This document shows positions 20,801 through 30,852 of a stretch of 64,000 bases of DNA, one piece after another (position 1 is the stretch's first letter; each line of letters starts with the position of its first letter). The stretch spans positions 62,001 to 126,000 of the forward strand of contig JALGAS010000010.1 in the NCBI GenBank assembly GCA_023078685.1, written 5' to 3'. Both the position numbers and the translations under genes were made by a program. The DNA is from Neopestalotiopsis rosae. Lineage: Eukaryota > Ascomycota > Sordariomycetes > Amphisphaeriales > Sporocadaceae. Under the pieces are notes generated by a model. The model was not told the DNA's origin. It saw only the letters and a program-made list of their open reading frames with translations, and did no database searches.

Positions 20801-23800
20801 GCAAGTACTGACGGAACACAGAGCCGGGTTTACCCCAACACCAAAAATCGCATATGTACAGCAGATCTGCTGACCCGTTGGTTCGACCTCAACCTCACCG
20901 GTGGCGGGGTCAAGAGAATACTGCACGGGAGAGTTGCCCGAATTAAAGACAATAGGAGACACTGATCCCAGCAATGGCTGTAGCTGTGTGCCGTCTGCAA
21001 GGGTTCCAGAGTCTGCACCGAATATTGTGAACGTTGTCCGCGCGCCGGTAGACGTGGCTGTGCTCGATCCAGTGCTGGTGCTTGACCCAGTACCTGTTGC
21101 CGGAGAACTGGTCGAGACTCCAGTAGAGACATCAGTCGAGGGACTGGTCGAGACTCCAGTAGAGACATCAGTCGAGGGACCGGTCGAGACACCAGTAGAG
21201 ACACCAGTCGAGGGACCGGTCGAGACTCCAGTAGAGACACCGGTGGAAACGCCAGTAGAAACACCAGTGGAAACGCCAGTAGAAACACCAGTAGAGGGAC
21301 CAGTAGAGGGACCAGTTGAGATACCAGTCGAGACTCCAGTCGAGACTCCAGTTGAGGGACCAGTAGAAACACCAGTAGAAACACCAGTTGAGATACCAGT
21401 AGAAACACCGGTCGAGACACCGGTCGAGACACCGGTCGAGGGACCGGTAGAAACACCGGTAGAAATGCCGGTAGAAATACCGGTCGAGATGCCGGAAGGA
21501 ATGCCGGTAGAAATGCCGGTCGAGATGCCAGTCGAGATGCCAGTCGAGATACCAGTCGAGATGCCAGTCGAGGCACTCGTTGCAGATGCGGAACCAGTGT
21601 TAGTGTTGGAGCTGCCCGTCTGGGAGGTAGAAACCGTGTTGGAAGGACCGGTCGTGGGCACTGTGCCGGTATTGGTGCTGCTGGATGCAGTTCCGGTAGG
21701 ACTGGTGACAGAGCTGGTGGATGAGGTTCCGGTAGGAGCACTAGACCTCAAAACCACGGGCGAATTGCCGGGTTCGACCGAAAGACCAATCGCCAGCTGG
21801 TACGAACCATCGGATTGGGGAACGAGCTGAGTCGCGGTGTAGATCAGGCCGACGGATGTTGCGTCGAGGCTGCAGTCCAGCACATCGCCGGCAGCGCGGG
21901 TGCATTGCAATGGAGCAGTAGAGGCATCACCCAATGCACAGGTCGAAATAGTGCAGAGTGCTGGCTCTACCAATCCACTGTCATCTGCGTATGTGCAGCA
22001 GATGTTCTGGGGCGTGCCACCATTGCCAGATGTGACTTCGACTACATTGGTCACGGGATCGACAGTGAACTGAGATGCGGCCCCGGGCGACGACGCAGGC
22101 CCGAAAATAGCACTAGGCGGCACTGCACCTTCCGCTGGGTGAAGCGTAAGACCATCGGCTGAGGTTCCTGAATCACTGGCATACACGGGGAAAGTAGCAG
22201 CAGCAGCAGAGGATGAAGTTGCTGAACCGCTCGAGGTCCCGGTGGAGCTTGAAGAAGTGATCAAGGTACTCTCGCCAGTAGTAGTCGGGGCTCCTGTTCC
22301 TGAGCCGGTGCTTGTAGGAGAGCTTGTAGCGGAGCTGCCGCCAGTCGAGGAGCTAGGAGCACCGACGCCGGTAAGCAAGGTGACGGGGAAGTTTCCAGGT
22401 GCGACTACTGTGCCGATTTCCAGCTGGTATGAGCCATCCGCCTGAAGAGCGAGCTGGGGCGTGTTGTAGACTGCATCAACAGCAAACAAGTTGACGCTGC
22501 AGTTGAGCGTGTTCCCTGCAACGGTGCATTGCAGCGGCGCAGTAACAGGGTCATTCAGAGCGCAGGTTGACAAGGTGCAAGCTGCCGGATCTAGGGGCGC
22601 AGTGCCGTTGGAAATGGTACAACAAATGTTCTCGTTGGTGCCGTCGCTGGATACCACTGTAACAACACCAGTGGTTGGGTCCAGAGTGTAATTCACTGCA
22701 GCTCCGGGGGCAGACGGAGGTCCGAAGACGATCGGTGGGGGCGATCCTGCTCCGGCCGCTGGGTGCAGCGTCAGTCCATCGGCAGATGTGCCAGAGTCGC
22801 CGGCAACGATGGGGAAAGTGGCAGCAGCACCAGTTGGAGACGTGGCGGTGCCACTTGAAGTCGTGCTCGAAATTCCGGTGCCTGACGGGCCAGTTGTGGT
22901 GGGCTGGGTGCCGGTAGACTCAGTTCCAGTAGGCTCGGTGCTAGTGGATTCGGTACCAGTAGGTCCAGTGCCAGTGGACTCAGTGCCGGTGGGTCCCATG
23001 CTAGTGGATTCCGTGCCAGTGGGCTCACTGGTAGTGGACTCAGTACCACTTGGACCAGTGCCTGTGGGCTCAGTGCTGGTGGACTCGGTGCCAGTAGGCT
23101 CAGAAGTAGTGGAAATGGGCGACGATGTCTCACTCGTTGTAAGTGACCCGGTTGGGCCTGTAGTTGGGATGGAAGTTCCACTTGAAGTAATCGTCCTGGT
23201 CGTCGCCGGGTTAGGACCAGTCAAAGTGCCGCTCACACATTGGTTGTCTTGCATATAAGTGTTAGCATCATGGTCATATAATGGCTTCTTTGATGTGCCC
23301 TCGAGACTTACCAGGATATACGACCAAGTCCTTGAGTTCACAATCTGCAGGGGTGAGCAAAGCATCGAAAATGGCAAAAACGCTTCCGTTTGGCGTCTGG
23401 CAGTACGAAGCCAGACCATTGCTGAATAGCGCATTTGCCCAAACAAGCACACCATTTTCAATAGAAAACGACGTTGAGATGCTGCCGGGAGCCTGAACGG
23501 ACAGGTCAATGAATGGAACACCGGGCTCCACGCCAATGGGAAAGTCATCGTTGAAGAAAAGCTGCGTATTGAGCTGCAAGAATCTCGCAGCATCTGTGCA
23601 GTCTTGCGGGTTAGGATCAAAGCCCGCGCCAACGCCAATGAAGCCATTCTGGTCGAAATCTGTAGGATTGACTCCGCCTGTGGGAACGGGTGCAATGACA
23701 GTCAACTCGTCTGTGGGAGCTGCTGCGATGACGGTGAACTCGTCTGTGGGTTCGAGCAAGGCTGTGAACGTAATGTCATCTGTGAATGTAACATCATCTG

Positions 23801-24734
23801 AAATGGTGGTGTCGTCCTGCCTCTTGCGATATCTGCGGATCACCGGAACGGCAACCTCAGTGACTACTGGCTGGATGCTGAGAATGAGGAAGTTAATACT
23901 ATTAGTCGGCAGAATTATACCAGAGATGGACGTGATGAGTTGAGTGCTGATGAAAGTCGTGACCTGAGTAGCAGTGATTGTGAGCCCATCGCTGATGGAG
24001 GTGATGGTCTCTGTGTCAGTCAACGTCGAAAGAGACGTGATTGTCGTTGGTACTGTGTCTGTCACAGAAATTGACTCTGTCACTGGTATTGAGATTGATT
24101 CTGTTACCGAGAAGGTAAATGAATCTGTGGTTGTGGCAGTTGTTGTGACCGTTTCAGTCAGTGTGGCCAGGATGCTTGTGGTGATGGTAGATCCGCCAGT
24201 GGTAATCGTAGTAGGCAGGTAAGTCGTAAAGGTCGTAGTCAGAATTGAAGTTGTCGTGCTCTCAGCAACAGTAGTAGTAACAAGGATCGGACCAACGCCA
24301 CCTTCGTTACTGCTGCTACGGCTGTAAGAGATGTGCGGATAGCCGGGCGAGGTATTGGAAACCCCTGCGTTGCCGTCAGTGCCCCAAGGATATCCTGGGT
24401 CACTCGGCTCATACGAACCAGTGGGAAGACCTGGCTCGTACCCATCAGTGGGAAGACCGGGCTCGTATGAGCCAGTGGGAAAGTCAGGATCATATGAGCC
24501 CCCCGGAAGACCAGGCTCATAGTCGCCTGGACCAGAGCCGTAGCCATCATAAGAACCGCCAGTGGGTGCAGAATTTGAAAGATAGGTGGTTGTGCGAACA
24601 TGACAAGAATGAGAGTGTGGACCTGCTCCCGGTTGACGCCTGATGCGACCAACCCGACGATGCTCATTGCTTTCCTGTGGCCTTCCTAAGGCGAAGGGTG
24701 CCGCCAGGAGGGCGAGAGCTACGTTGGCCAACAT
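17864..24734 (-). CDS. giant mucin-like secreted repeat protein (2268 aa)
   Basis: Secreted, heavily Ser/Thr-rich protein in two minus-strand exons, 24734-23312 and 23247-17864. The 64-bp intron has GTAAGT, branch GCTAAC and acceptor GCAAG. The start is the ATG at 24734, giving a signal peptide [16 protein letters not shown]; a Kex2-like KR lies at 304-305. Order: a Gly/Pro/Tyr-rich segment with [13 protein letters not shown] units (about 60-130); a Ser/Thr region; a Cys-containing globular domain (about 345-490, resembling fungal DUF7908); a PTGTEST linker; and two copies of a module of about 150 residues (about 615-765 and 825-975) with ICC and LQC cysteines. Then follow about 38 GVST-type tetrapeptides (about 1034-1186), a third Cys module (about 1211-1361), at least eight TGTDGQL repeats (about 1414-1790), and a globular C-terminus (about 1974-2260, resembling DUF6923). 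It has no GPI signal. Probable wall or matrix adhesin; the domain names are recollection and the function is inferred. Confidence 0.82.
19300..20430 (-). repeat. coding tandem repeat, about 130-145 bp unit (TGTDGQL block)
   Basis: Within the giant protein a unit of about 43-48 residues containing TSVSV...[15 protein letters not shown]...PTSS recurs. I count eight TGTDG(Q/L)(L/V) copies plus one degenerate copy (STESNGEV). The copies differ at many synonymous sites, so the array is older than the 12-bp array in the same gene. Confidence 0.85.
21115..21570 (-). repeat. 12-bp coding minisatellite ([12 protein letters not shown] tetrapeptides)
   Basis: About 38 near-perfect 12-bp units, for example GAGACACCAGTA on the plus strand, encode Ser-Thr-Gly-(Val/Ile/Pro). 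The unit length keeps frame whatever the copy number. The array lies between the second and third Cys modules of the giant protein. Confidence 0.92.
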
Positions 24735-26022
24735 GGCGAAAAGAGCGGTGCAATAAAATTCAGACAATAAAGAGCGACTGGAAACTTGGCACAAACAACT
24801 TCTGTTTCTTAATCCAAAATGATGTGCAGAATCGCTCGACTATATTCACAACTGCCGATAGCACTTAAAGACTGCCATACCCACGTGCACGTGGGTCGAA
24901 CCCGTTAAGTGTCTGTCTCATTGACAGGAGATTAATTCTGAGGATTGCCCAACTCAATCCGTGTGCATTTCAGCCACGGCGGTGTCGGTTCCTGGCAGGT
25001 GTACGTTATGTCTTGGACTATAAAACCGAGTCACTAGGGCTGAGGCGACGATCCAGAGATTCATGTGAGCCAGGGGCATAGACATCTTGACTTTTGAGAC
25101 ATCCATTAAGGGGAAGTCTCCTTTCCGGACATTTCTATCCGGAAATAATTGACATTTCCTCAATGTCAGTGGCAGTGGCTTGCGGTAAACTGGCCTGGGA
25201 GATGTGCATTTGCTGATGGTCCAGTTGTGGCAAAAATTCCCCTGACATTTGCACATCCCGCAAGGCTACCTACCCAGGTAAGTATGTTCAACTTCGCTTT
25301 GTTACCGAATTTTGTGACTTTAGATGCATTGATCGGCAAGTTGCTGTCGACCTCGGGAGCTGGTATACTAGCCACCGACCCGAGCTGCTGCCGTGCCCGA
25401 ATCATCGGCATGCCGGTACCGGGTCCAATTGGCAGCCCGAGTTCTGAGGACTGTCAAAATCGTGATTGTCATATCGAGGGTATTTTTGTAAAAGGGGCAG
25501 TTAAGTTGCAGAAATGGTCGTGCCGGCATCCGAGGGTCCCTGCATGATGCATGAGTCCTGCCATTGATATAAGGGGACTTGACAGTTTGCCTGAGGTTAC
25601 TGGTTGAGAAATAAACTCTAAACAAGTCCATTTCATGCAAAAGATTTGGGGGGCGCATCATCACGAGTCGAGCTCCAAATGTCGCAGACGCCCCCAAATT
25701 GGAGTGTCGGATTCTAACTTTCTTTGACAGACGTCAAAACACTAAATCGCAACGACAAATCATGACTCTGCAGCGAAGTCTCGAACATTGTCTCAATTAC
25801 CACCCTCGTGATTTACTGATTGGCTGAGAATTAAGCATTTGAAAATCACACGAGATCGTGATCATAATTTCCAACATGACTGGATAGCAATTCGTCAATC
25901 AATATATGAATTCAGCGGCCCGTTCCTGCTCGACTCCTGAGATTGGAAAAAAGAAACCAGTTACCGAGAAACGTTTTTCTGCAAGGCAAAGAGGCTCTCG
26001 GCACTCCCAAACTTTCACTGCA
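24735..26022. promoter_or_regulatory. shared divergent promoter of giant mucin-like and GPI-type genes
   Basis: This 1.29-kb gap has a start codon facing outward at each end. It contains the double E-box palindrome at 24880-24895 and a TATA-like TATATGAA at about 25902, 120 bp before the GPI-protein ATG. No gene is supported inside it. Confidence 0.6.
24880..24895. promoter_or_regulatory. perfect palindrome with two CACGTG E-boxes
   Basis: CCCACGTGCACGTGGG is a perfect 16-bp palindrome made of two CACGTG cores that share CAC/GTG. It lies 146 bp upstream of the giant-protein ATG. CACGTG is the classic core bound by fungal bHLH factors such as Pho4/NUC-1, Cbf1 and SREBP-like proteins. Binding here is inference. 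Confidence 0.6.
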
Positions 26023-26978
26023 ATGAAGTTCCGCACTCTTGTTGCGCTCGCAGCGCAGGGTGGATTTCTTCACACCGCCAATGCTCAAAGTTTGGCCTAT
26101 GTCACAGAGCTCGTCACTGAGTGCTTTGATCCTTTGCAAACAGGGATCGAATATGGTGCTTCGAGTACAGAGGCGGCTCCAGCTCCTCACTACACGGGAT
26201 CTGGCCCGGTAGACTATAGCATGCCAGCATGCGAGTGCGGCTGCTCCAGTGAGTACAGCGTTTCCATCTTAATTGAGAGACATTACTGACCTATTACACA
26301 GCCTGCTCACACACGAGCGTCTACTCCACAAACTATCCCGTCTTCTGCTCAACGGGCGTGACAGACACAACCTATACCATCACTGAAACTTACCACGGCA
26401 TGTCCACATTGCCCACATTCGCGGAGCCCACAGAATGTCCCTATGGCTTCACGACTGAGGAACACACGTGCACTGTCTGCGGCGACGCTCCCATCACCAA
26501 GACCATGACCTACCCTAGCGGTGGCTGCCCATACGACACTGGTCTGCAGTCCGCATACCCAACCCTGGCTCCCACCCAGACCGGCGCATCCAGCCCGCAT
26601 GGCAGCTCCGGCAACAACGGCTCCAGCCCTGCCGCCGGCGGGTACCCCGCACAAAACGAGTGGACCGGCGACGAGGACCAGGATACCAGCAAGATCACCA
26701 AGACGCAGAGCGTCACCTTGTCCGTCAACGGCACACACCAGTCGACCTCGCCCGCCCAGGGCGGTGGTTCTTACCCCGCTGCCAGCGGCAGCTCCAAGCC
26801 CGAGACCGGATCCGGTTCGTCTCCCGCTCAGGGTGGCCAGGGATCGTACCCGGCAGCCGGAAGCAGCCCGGCTGCTCAGGCTAGCCACTCGTCGCCCGTC
26901 AAGGTCAGCGGCGCATCTAGACTGGGTGGTGTCCTGAGTATGCTCGGGTTCGCCATGGTCCTGGCGGCATTTGCCTAA
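26023..26978 (+). CDS. GPI-anchored-type Cys- and Ser/Thr-rich wall protein (300 aa)
   Basis: Exons are 26023-26248 and 26302-26978, with a 53-bp intron (GTGAGT, branch CTGAC, acceptor CACAG). The N-terminus MKFRTLVALAAQGGFLHTANAQ is a signal peptide. Residues about 65-145 form a cysteine-rich segment (CECGCSTCSH, VFCSTGVTDTTYTITETY, ECPYGF, CTVCGDAP, GGCPY). A Gly/Ser/Pro/Tyr-rich, probably O-glycosylated region with GSYPAA units follows. The hydrophobic C-terminus (LGGVLSMLGFAMVLAAFA), preceded by small residues, fits a GPI-attachment signal. No enzyme domain is recognised, and the likely role is structural or adhesive in the cell wall. It is transcribed away from the giant mucin-like gene, sharing a 1.3-kb promoter region. 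The exon join is well supported because it restores a Cys-rich continuation. The exact function is unknown. Confidence 0.85.
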
Positions 26979-28398
26979 GGGAGCTATATTCTACAGGCTC
27001 TTGAAGCCACTTTTCTGTCTTATCTTCTTTATAATTTAACGGGAAGTCATATAGGAACTTGATAGCCTTTTTTAACTTTTTTTTCTTCTATTTTCAATTC
27101 AATTCCGTGGTCTTAATGAAGGGTGGCCTCTGTGTAAAAAATATCATTTCTATCTTGAACACCATGGTCCTACTTGACTTTAAAGCAACGCCATGTAATC
27201 CAACTCTTCTGCTTCGGGGACGTGACGGTTACGCTTTGTGCTATTTTTTCATCTTGCGGGCTTTGCCTGCTTTGGAGCAGGTCGTGTCACTGAACCTCAT
27301 TCATGGATAGGGGCCAAAGCGATCAGATCCAGTCCCGTCTCATCAAGTATAGTGGCGGTATCCAGGCGCGGGTGGCCCTCTTCCAGAACCGACAATGATG
27401 AGAAAGCCAGTCGTTCCGGGTCTGGTAGTGTCACAAGGTATGACGGCACTTAGCACCACGAGGCCGACAACCTGGGATTTAATGCAAGGATATCTGCAAT
27501 TGTTGGTATAATGATTGAAGACATATCAAGGAGTGACTGAACCTAAACTTATTCAATAGCTCTTCGTTACTTCCTCAAGGGACACTCCATTGTACTGGTC
27601 CATAAACATCTTAATAAGCACGCCGAAAGTATCACTGGTTGAGATGATCGTGCATGCAGTGAAGAGTAACATGAATGAATTTTTTCCAAAGCCCGTCTCT
27701 TTTCGTGCCTTCTTTGTTATAGACACAGAAATGAGTCATGCAAATCGTGTCCAAGGCAACGACATTTTCCTCAGGCGTCTTCCTCCCTCAATAGCATTAG
27801 GATGAGCAATACTTTGTTAGCCGGTGCCTTTTGACCATTGTTCCACTTCTACCAACCGCGACGGACGCATCTAGGCGTTACTCAGACAATCGATTGTCTC
27901 TATCACCGAGTCGACCTCTAGAAACTCGAGACGAACCCCAGAACTCCGGGTCTTTCAGCTTCAGCTCGTAGCATAAAATAGGCAGAGCTCCGTTGGTCTT
28001 CGCTCACCTGCGTCGCGCGCGCAACCAACAACCACAACGTCACAACAAGTTCAGTTGCAATTGCTGCTATCCCCAGCTCACCTCCAGATATCGCCAATTG
28101 TGGCGACGTCCCTTCCCACAAATCAGTAAGTTGCATCCATATTTCTTTGATCACCTTGCCTTTGCGACAACTAGGCCATGTGAAACTCATCATCCATCGC
28201 CGCGTCAAACTACACTCAATTCCTGGCGCCTTTCCTACTACAACACCTTTCCATCCCAACCCCACAACCAGTTTGACCCAAACACCTGGCATCAGTAAGT
28301 CACCTTTGCCCACACCACCAAATTCGAACGGAACAATTACATCCATATTAATTTGATCCTCCAGAACTAGCAGTAATTTATTTCCTTCTCAGGTCATC
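26979..28398. other. intergenic, 5' leader of GNAT gene
   Basis: This 1.4-kb gap has no supported gene. Near the right end a GTAAGT at 28295 and a CTTCTCAG acceptor ending at 28392 could bound a 98-bp 5'-UTR intron just before the ATG at 28399. A second possible leader donor (CAGTAAGTTG) lies at about 28127. Confidence 0.5.
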
Positions 28399-30072
28399 AT
28401 GGGAGGTGCTCGCAAGAAATGGGTTGACTCGTGGGAGTCGCGCCTTCCTGAACCTTCACGCGATGCTGCCGACGACAAACCAGCAACAACCCACCAGGCA
28501 ACCACAATTGGAACCATCAACCCCATAACTCCAAGCAACGTCACTTTGAATGAAGAAGCCGCAAATTCATCAGCAGTCTTGGTGACAAACGACAGCACAC
28601 GCTCTGTTTGTGACACGATGGTACAATCTGGAGCTCTTAGAGATAAGTCCAATCAGCAGCAACACGCTGCCAAATGCGAATCCCCACTGCCGCACGAGCG
28701 ATCAACCCCAAAGACTCCGAGAATACCCCAAGTCACAGTTGTACTCAAGGGGAAAGGTCAGGATGAAGCCAATCCGCTGACAAACACGCGCCCGGTCATG
28801 ACCCCCACCCCCTCAGTTGCCCTCAACTTCACAAGCCCCAATTACTCGCCCGTTTCTGTGAAGGATATGAGAGGGGAGGACGTTGAAGTTCCCTTTTTTG
28901 CACCTCAGGATTGGAACGCAACCCGACATACGCGACCGCGGCGGCCAGAGTGGGAGAGCGAATCTCCACCCAGCGATGGCATTTGGAGTGAATTTGATGA
29001 AGATATCACGCATACAGAGCCCGGATCCCTGCTTCATCAGTATACCACTGCATGGCTCAAGAGAGTTCCTCTCATTCGAAGAAACCTCTTGCCGGCTGCA
29101 AATGGTTCTGTCCTTCCGGATCATATAATCGATGCCGAGAATGGAGATTTCGTGGAACAGATTGAAGCTCCATACACCAAGACACGTCGTGAGATTGATC
29201 ATAGCAATAGAACACTACATGAGAAGCTCTGCTGCCAGACTTCGGCTCACTCAGCTGAAGAAAGATTGAGAAAGCTGCGAATCAGGGAGCAGGAAAGACG
29301 TGAAAAGGAGAAGAAGATCGAGCAAGCTCGCGAGGCCAGAGCTCGAGCAGATGCAGAGGCGAAGAAGAAGAACCCATTCCTTTGCCGTGAACCAGCCCAT
29401 CTCCGACCAGCTCAGATCGAAGACATGGCAGACGTGTCCAGGATCTACACCGAGGAGATTTGCAATGGCTGGAGAGCCCTGGACCAAGCTCCTCTCGACG
29501 TTGAAGAGTTTCGAGAGCATTTCAGGTTCTGCCAGAAGGAAGGGATTCCATTCTTGGTAGCCATGAGTGGCTACCGCAATCCGCACGTTCCAGTAACGGA
29601 GCAAAAGCATCGCGTCCATGGCTTCGCATTCCTCGACATTGCCAGTCGCGGCTTATTCGGCTCTGCAGCGAGTAACGGCAAACACTCGGGAAGATTATAT
29701 CTCATGGTTGACAGTCGAGTCCGCTACAACCGCATCGCGACTGCTTTGTTGGATAGAATGCTCATCATCACATCGAGGGGTTACTTGGGCAACGAGTCCT
29801 CCTACCAATGGGTGAATCCCCGTCAGGATCCAGCGTACCACCAAGAGGGTCGCGGCCCGCGTCAGTCGCGCACACTCCAACTCGAGATTTACCTGCAGAA
29901 CCTTGGCACAGAAGGAGAGACCAAAAGAGGTCAAGAGTACGAATGGATTCAAGACTGGTTGAAAGTTGAGTTCAAATTTTTCGAGAGCAGCTTCACCAGT
30001 AAGTACGGCTTCTGTGACCGCCGCGGTTCCCCAACTGTGGATCGCCTGGTACTTGAGCATCAGTGTTTCTAG
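28399..30072 (+). CDS. GNAT-like acetyltransferase-domain protein (557 aa)
   Basis: Single-exon gene. Residues 1-280 are low-complexity, Ser/Thr/Pro-rich and probably disordered. Residues about 283-326 form a highly charged predicted coiled coil (ERLRKLRIREQERREKEKK and on). From about 335 a GNAT-type N-acetyltransferase fold begins with LRPAQIEDMADVSRIYTEE. It continues with the strand VHGFAFLDIASRG and RLYLMVDSRVRYNRIATALLDRML near 430-450, which fits the acetyl-CoA-binding strand and helix although the canonical R/QxxGxG/A is degenerate. The first strand resembles phosphinothricin-acetyltransferase-like GNATs. Similar large proteins of unknown function are common in Sordariomycetes. The acceptor substrate is unknown, and the weakened cofactor motif leaves open whether it is active. 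Confidence 0.72.
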   Translation: MGGARKKWVDSWESRLPEPSRDAADDKPATTHQATTIGTINPITPSNVTLNEEAANSSAVLVTNDSTRSVCDTMVQSGALRDKSNQQQHAAKCESPLPHERSTPKTPRIPQVTVVLKGKGQDEANPLTNTRPVMTPTPSVALNFTSPNYSPVSVKDMRGEDVEVPFFAPQDWNATRHTRPRRPEWESESPPSDGIWSEFDEDITHTEPGSLLHQYTTAWLKRVPLIRRNLLPAANGSVLPDHIIDAENGDFVEQIEAPYTKTRREIDHSNRTLHEKLCCQTSAHSAEERLRKLRIREQERREKEKKIEQAREARARADAEAKKKNPFLCREPAHLRPAQIEDMADVSRIYTEEICNGWRALDQAPLDVEEFREHFRFCQKEGIPFLVAMSGYRNPHVPVTEQKHRVHGFAFLDIASRGLFGSAASNGKHSGRLYLMVDSRVRYNRIATALLDRMLIITSRGYLGNESSYQWVNPRQDPAYHQEGRGPRQSRTLQLEIYLQNLGTEGETKRGQEYEWIQDWLKVEFKFFESSFTSKYGFCDRRGSPTVDRLVLEHQCF

Positions 30073-30852
30073 AGTGTTTTTGCAAGATACGTCGCAATTC
30101 AGATGCCTTTCGAGGTCGTTTCTCGGCGATATATTTTGTTGCTCTGGCAGGGGCTTCCTTGCGCCTTGCCTTTGTTTGTTGCGAAAGTCCTCAAGTGGCT
30201 GGGGGACATTGGAGCGGTCAACTACCGGTTGCTCGCATGGAAAACTTCAGAAAGTATAGATATGAAAGCGATTGCGATGTACATGACCAGGGTCGCGTTT
30301 GAGGTACGCACGATCTAGGAAGAGGCAATTGCAGCGCTTGTGGCCTAGCGAAAGAAAAGAATCGTCTTGCCTAGCATAGATTACAGCTTGCAATTGAAGA
30401 CAAGAGAATTTGCCCGAGATAAAAATTGCCGATGTCTGTTCATAAGGATCCGACGATCATGACACTTGCAAAACGCTCGATAAACATGACTCTCTCCTTG
30501 TCTCTTTTCTCCATTTCCATCGTAAATGAAACGAGTAATAAGCCAATGTGGATAGACTGTGTCTTATAGCGAGAAACTGCTAGCGGTCGTAGTGCACTAT
30601 ACCTATGACCTGCTAGCTGCTCCAATCACCAGCCACTAACAACCATCGTCAATTGGCCCCACGTCTCGGAAGCAAATTGCATCCGGTAAAGTTCGTTTCA
30701 GTAAGCAGGTCGCGAGTCGACATCTCTTGACATTAACAATCATTTACAGGTGCAATCCATGACAATTTCTGCTTTGATGGAATTCATGGCAAGGCTTCAA
30801 ACCTGCTAGGCTTCAAGCAGCCAATATTTCATCTGACAGTTGACAAAGCATC
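30073..30852. other. intergenic
   Basis: No supported gene. It contains the GNAT 3' end and the promoter of the Zn2Cys6 gene. Confidence 0.6.

Noticed and set aside
20901..21830. Plus-strand open frame of [10 protein letters not shown] repeats
   Set aside because: It is the antisense of the 12-bp minisatellite in the giant gene. It lacks a signal peptide and flanking domains, while the minus-strand reading continues into structured Cys modules.
24870..24910. tRNA T-arm on the minus strand (GGGTTCGACCC)
   Set aside because: No A-box, acceptor or anticodon stem is found at the proper distance. The resemblance comes from the E-box palindrome and its flank.
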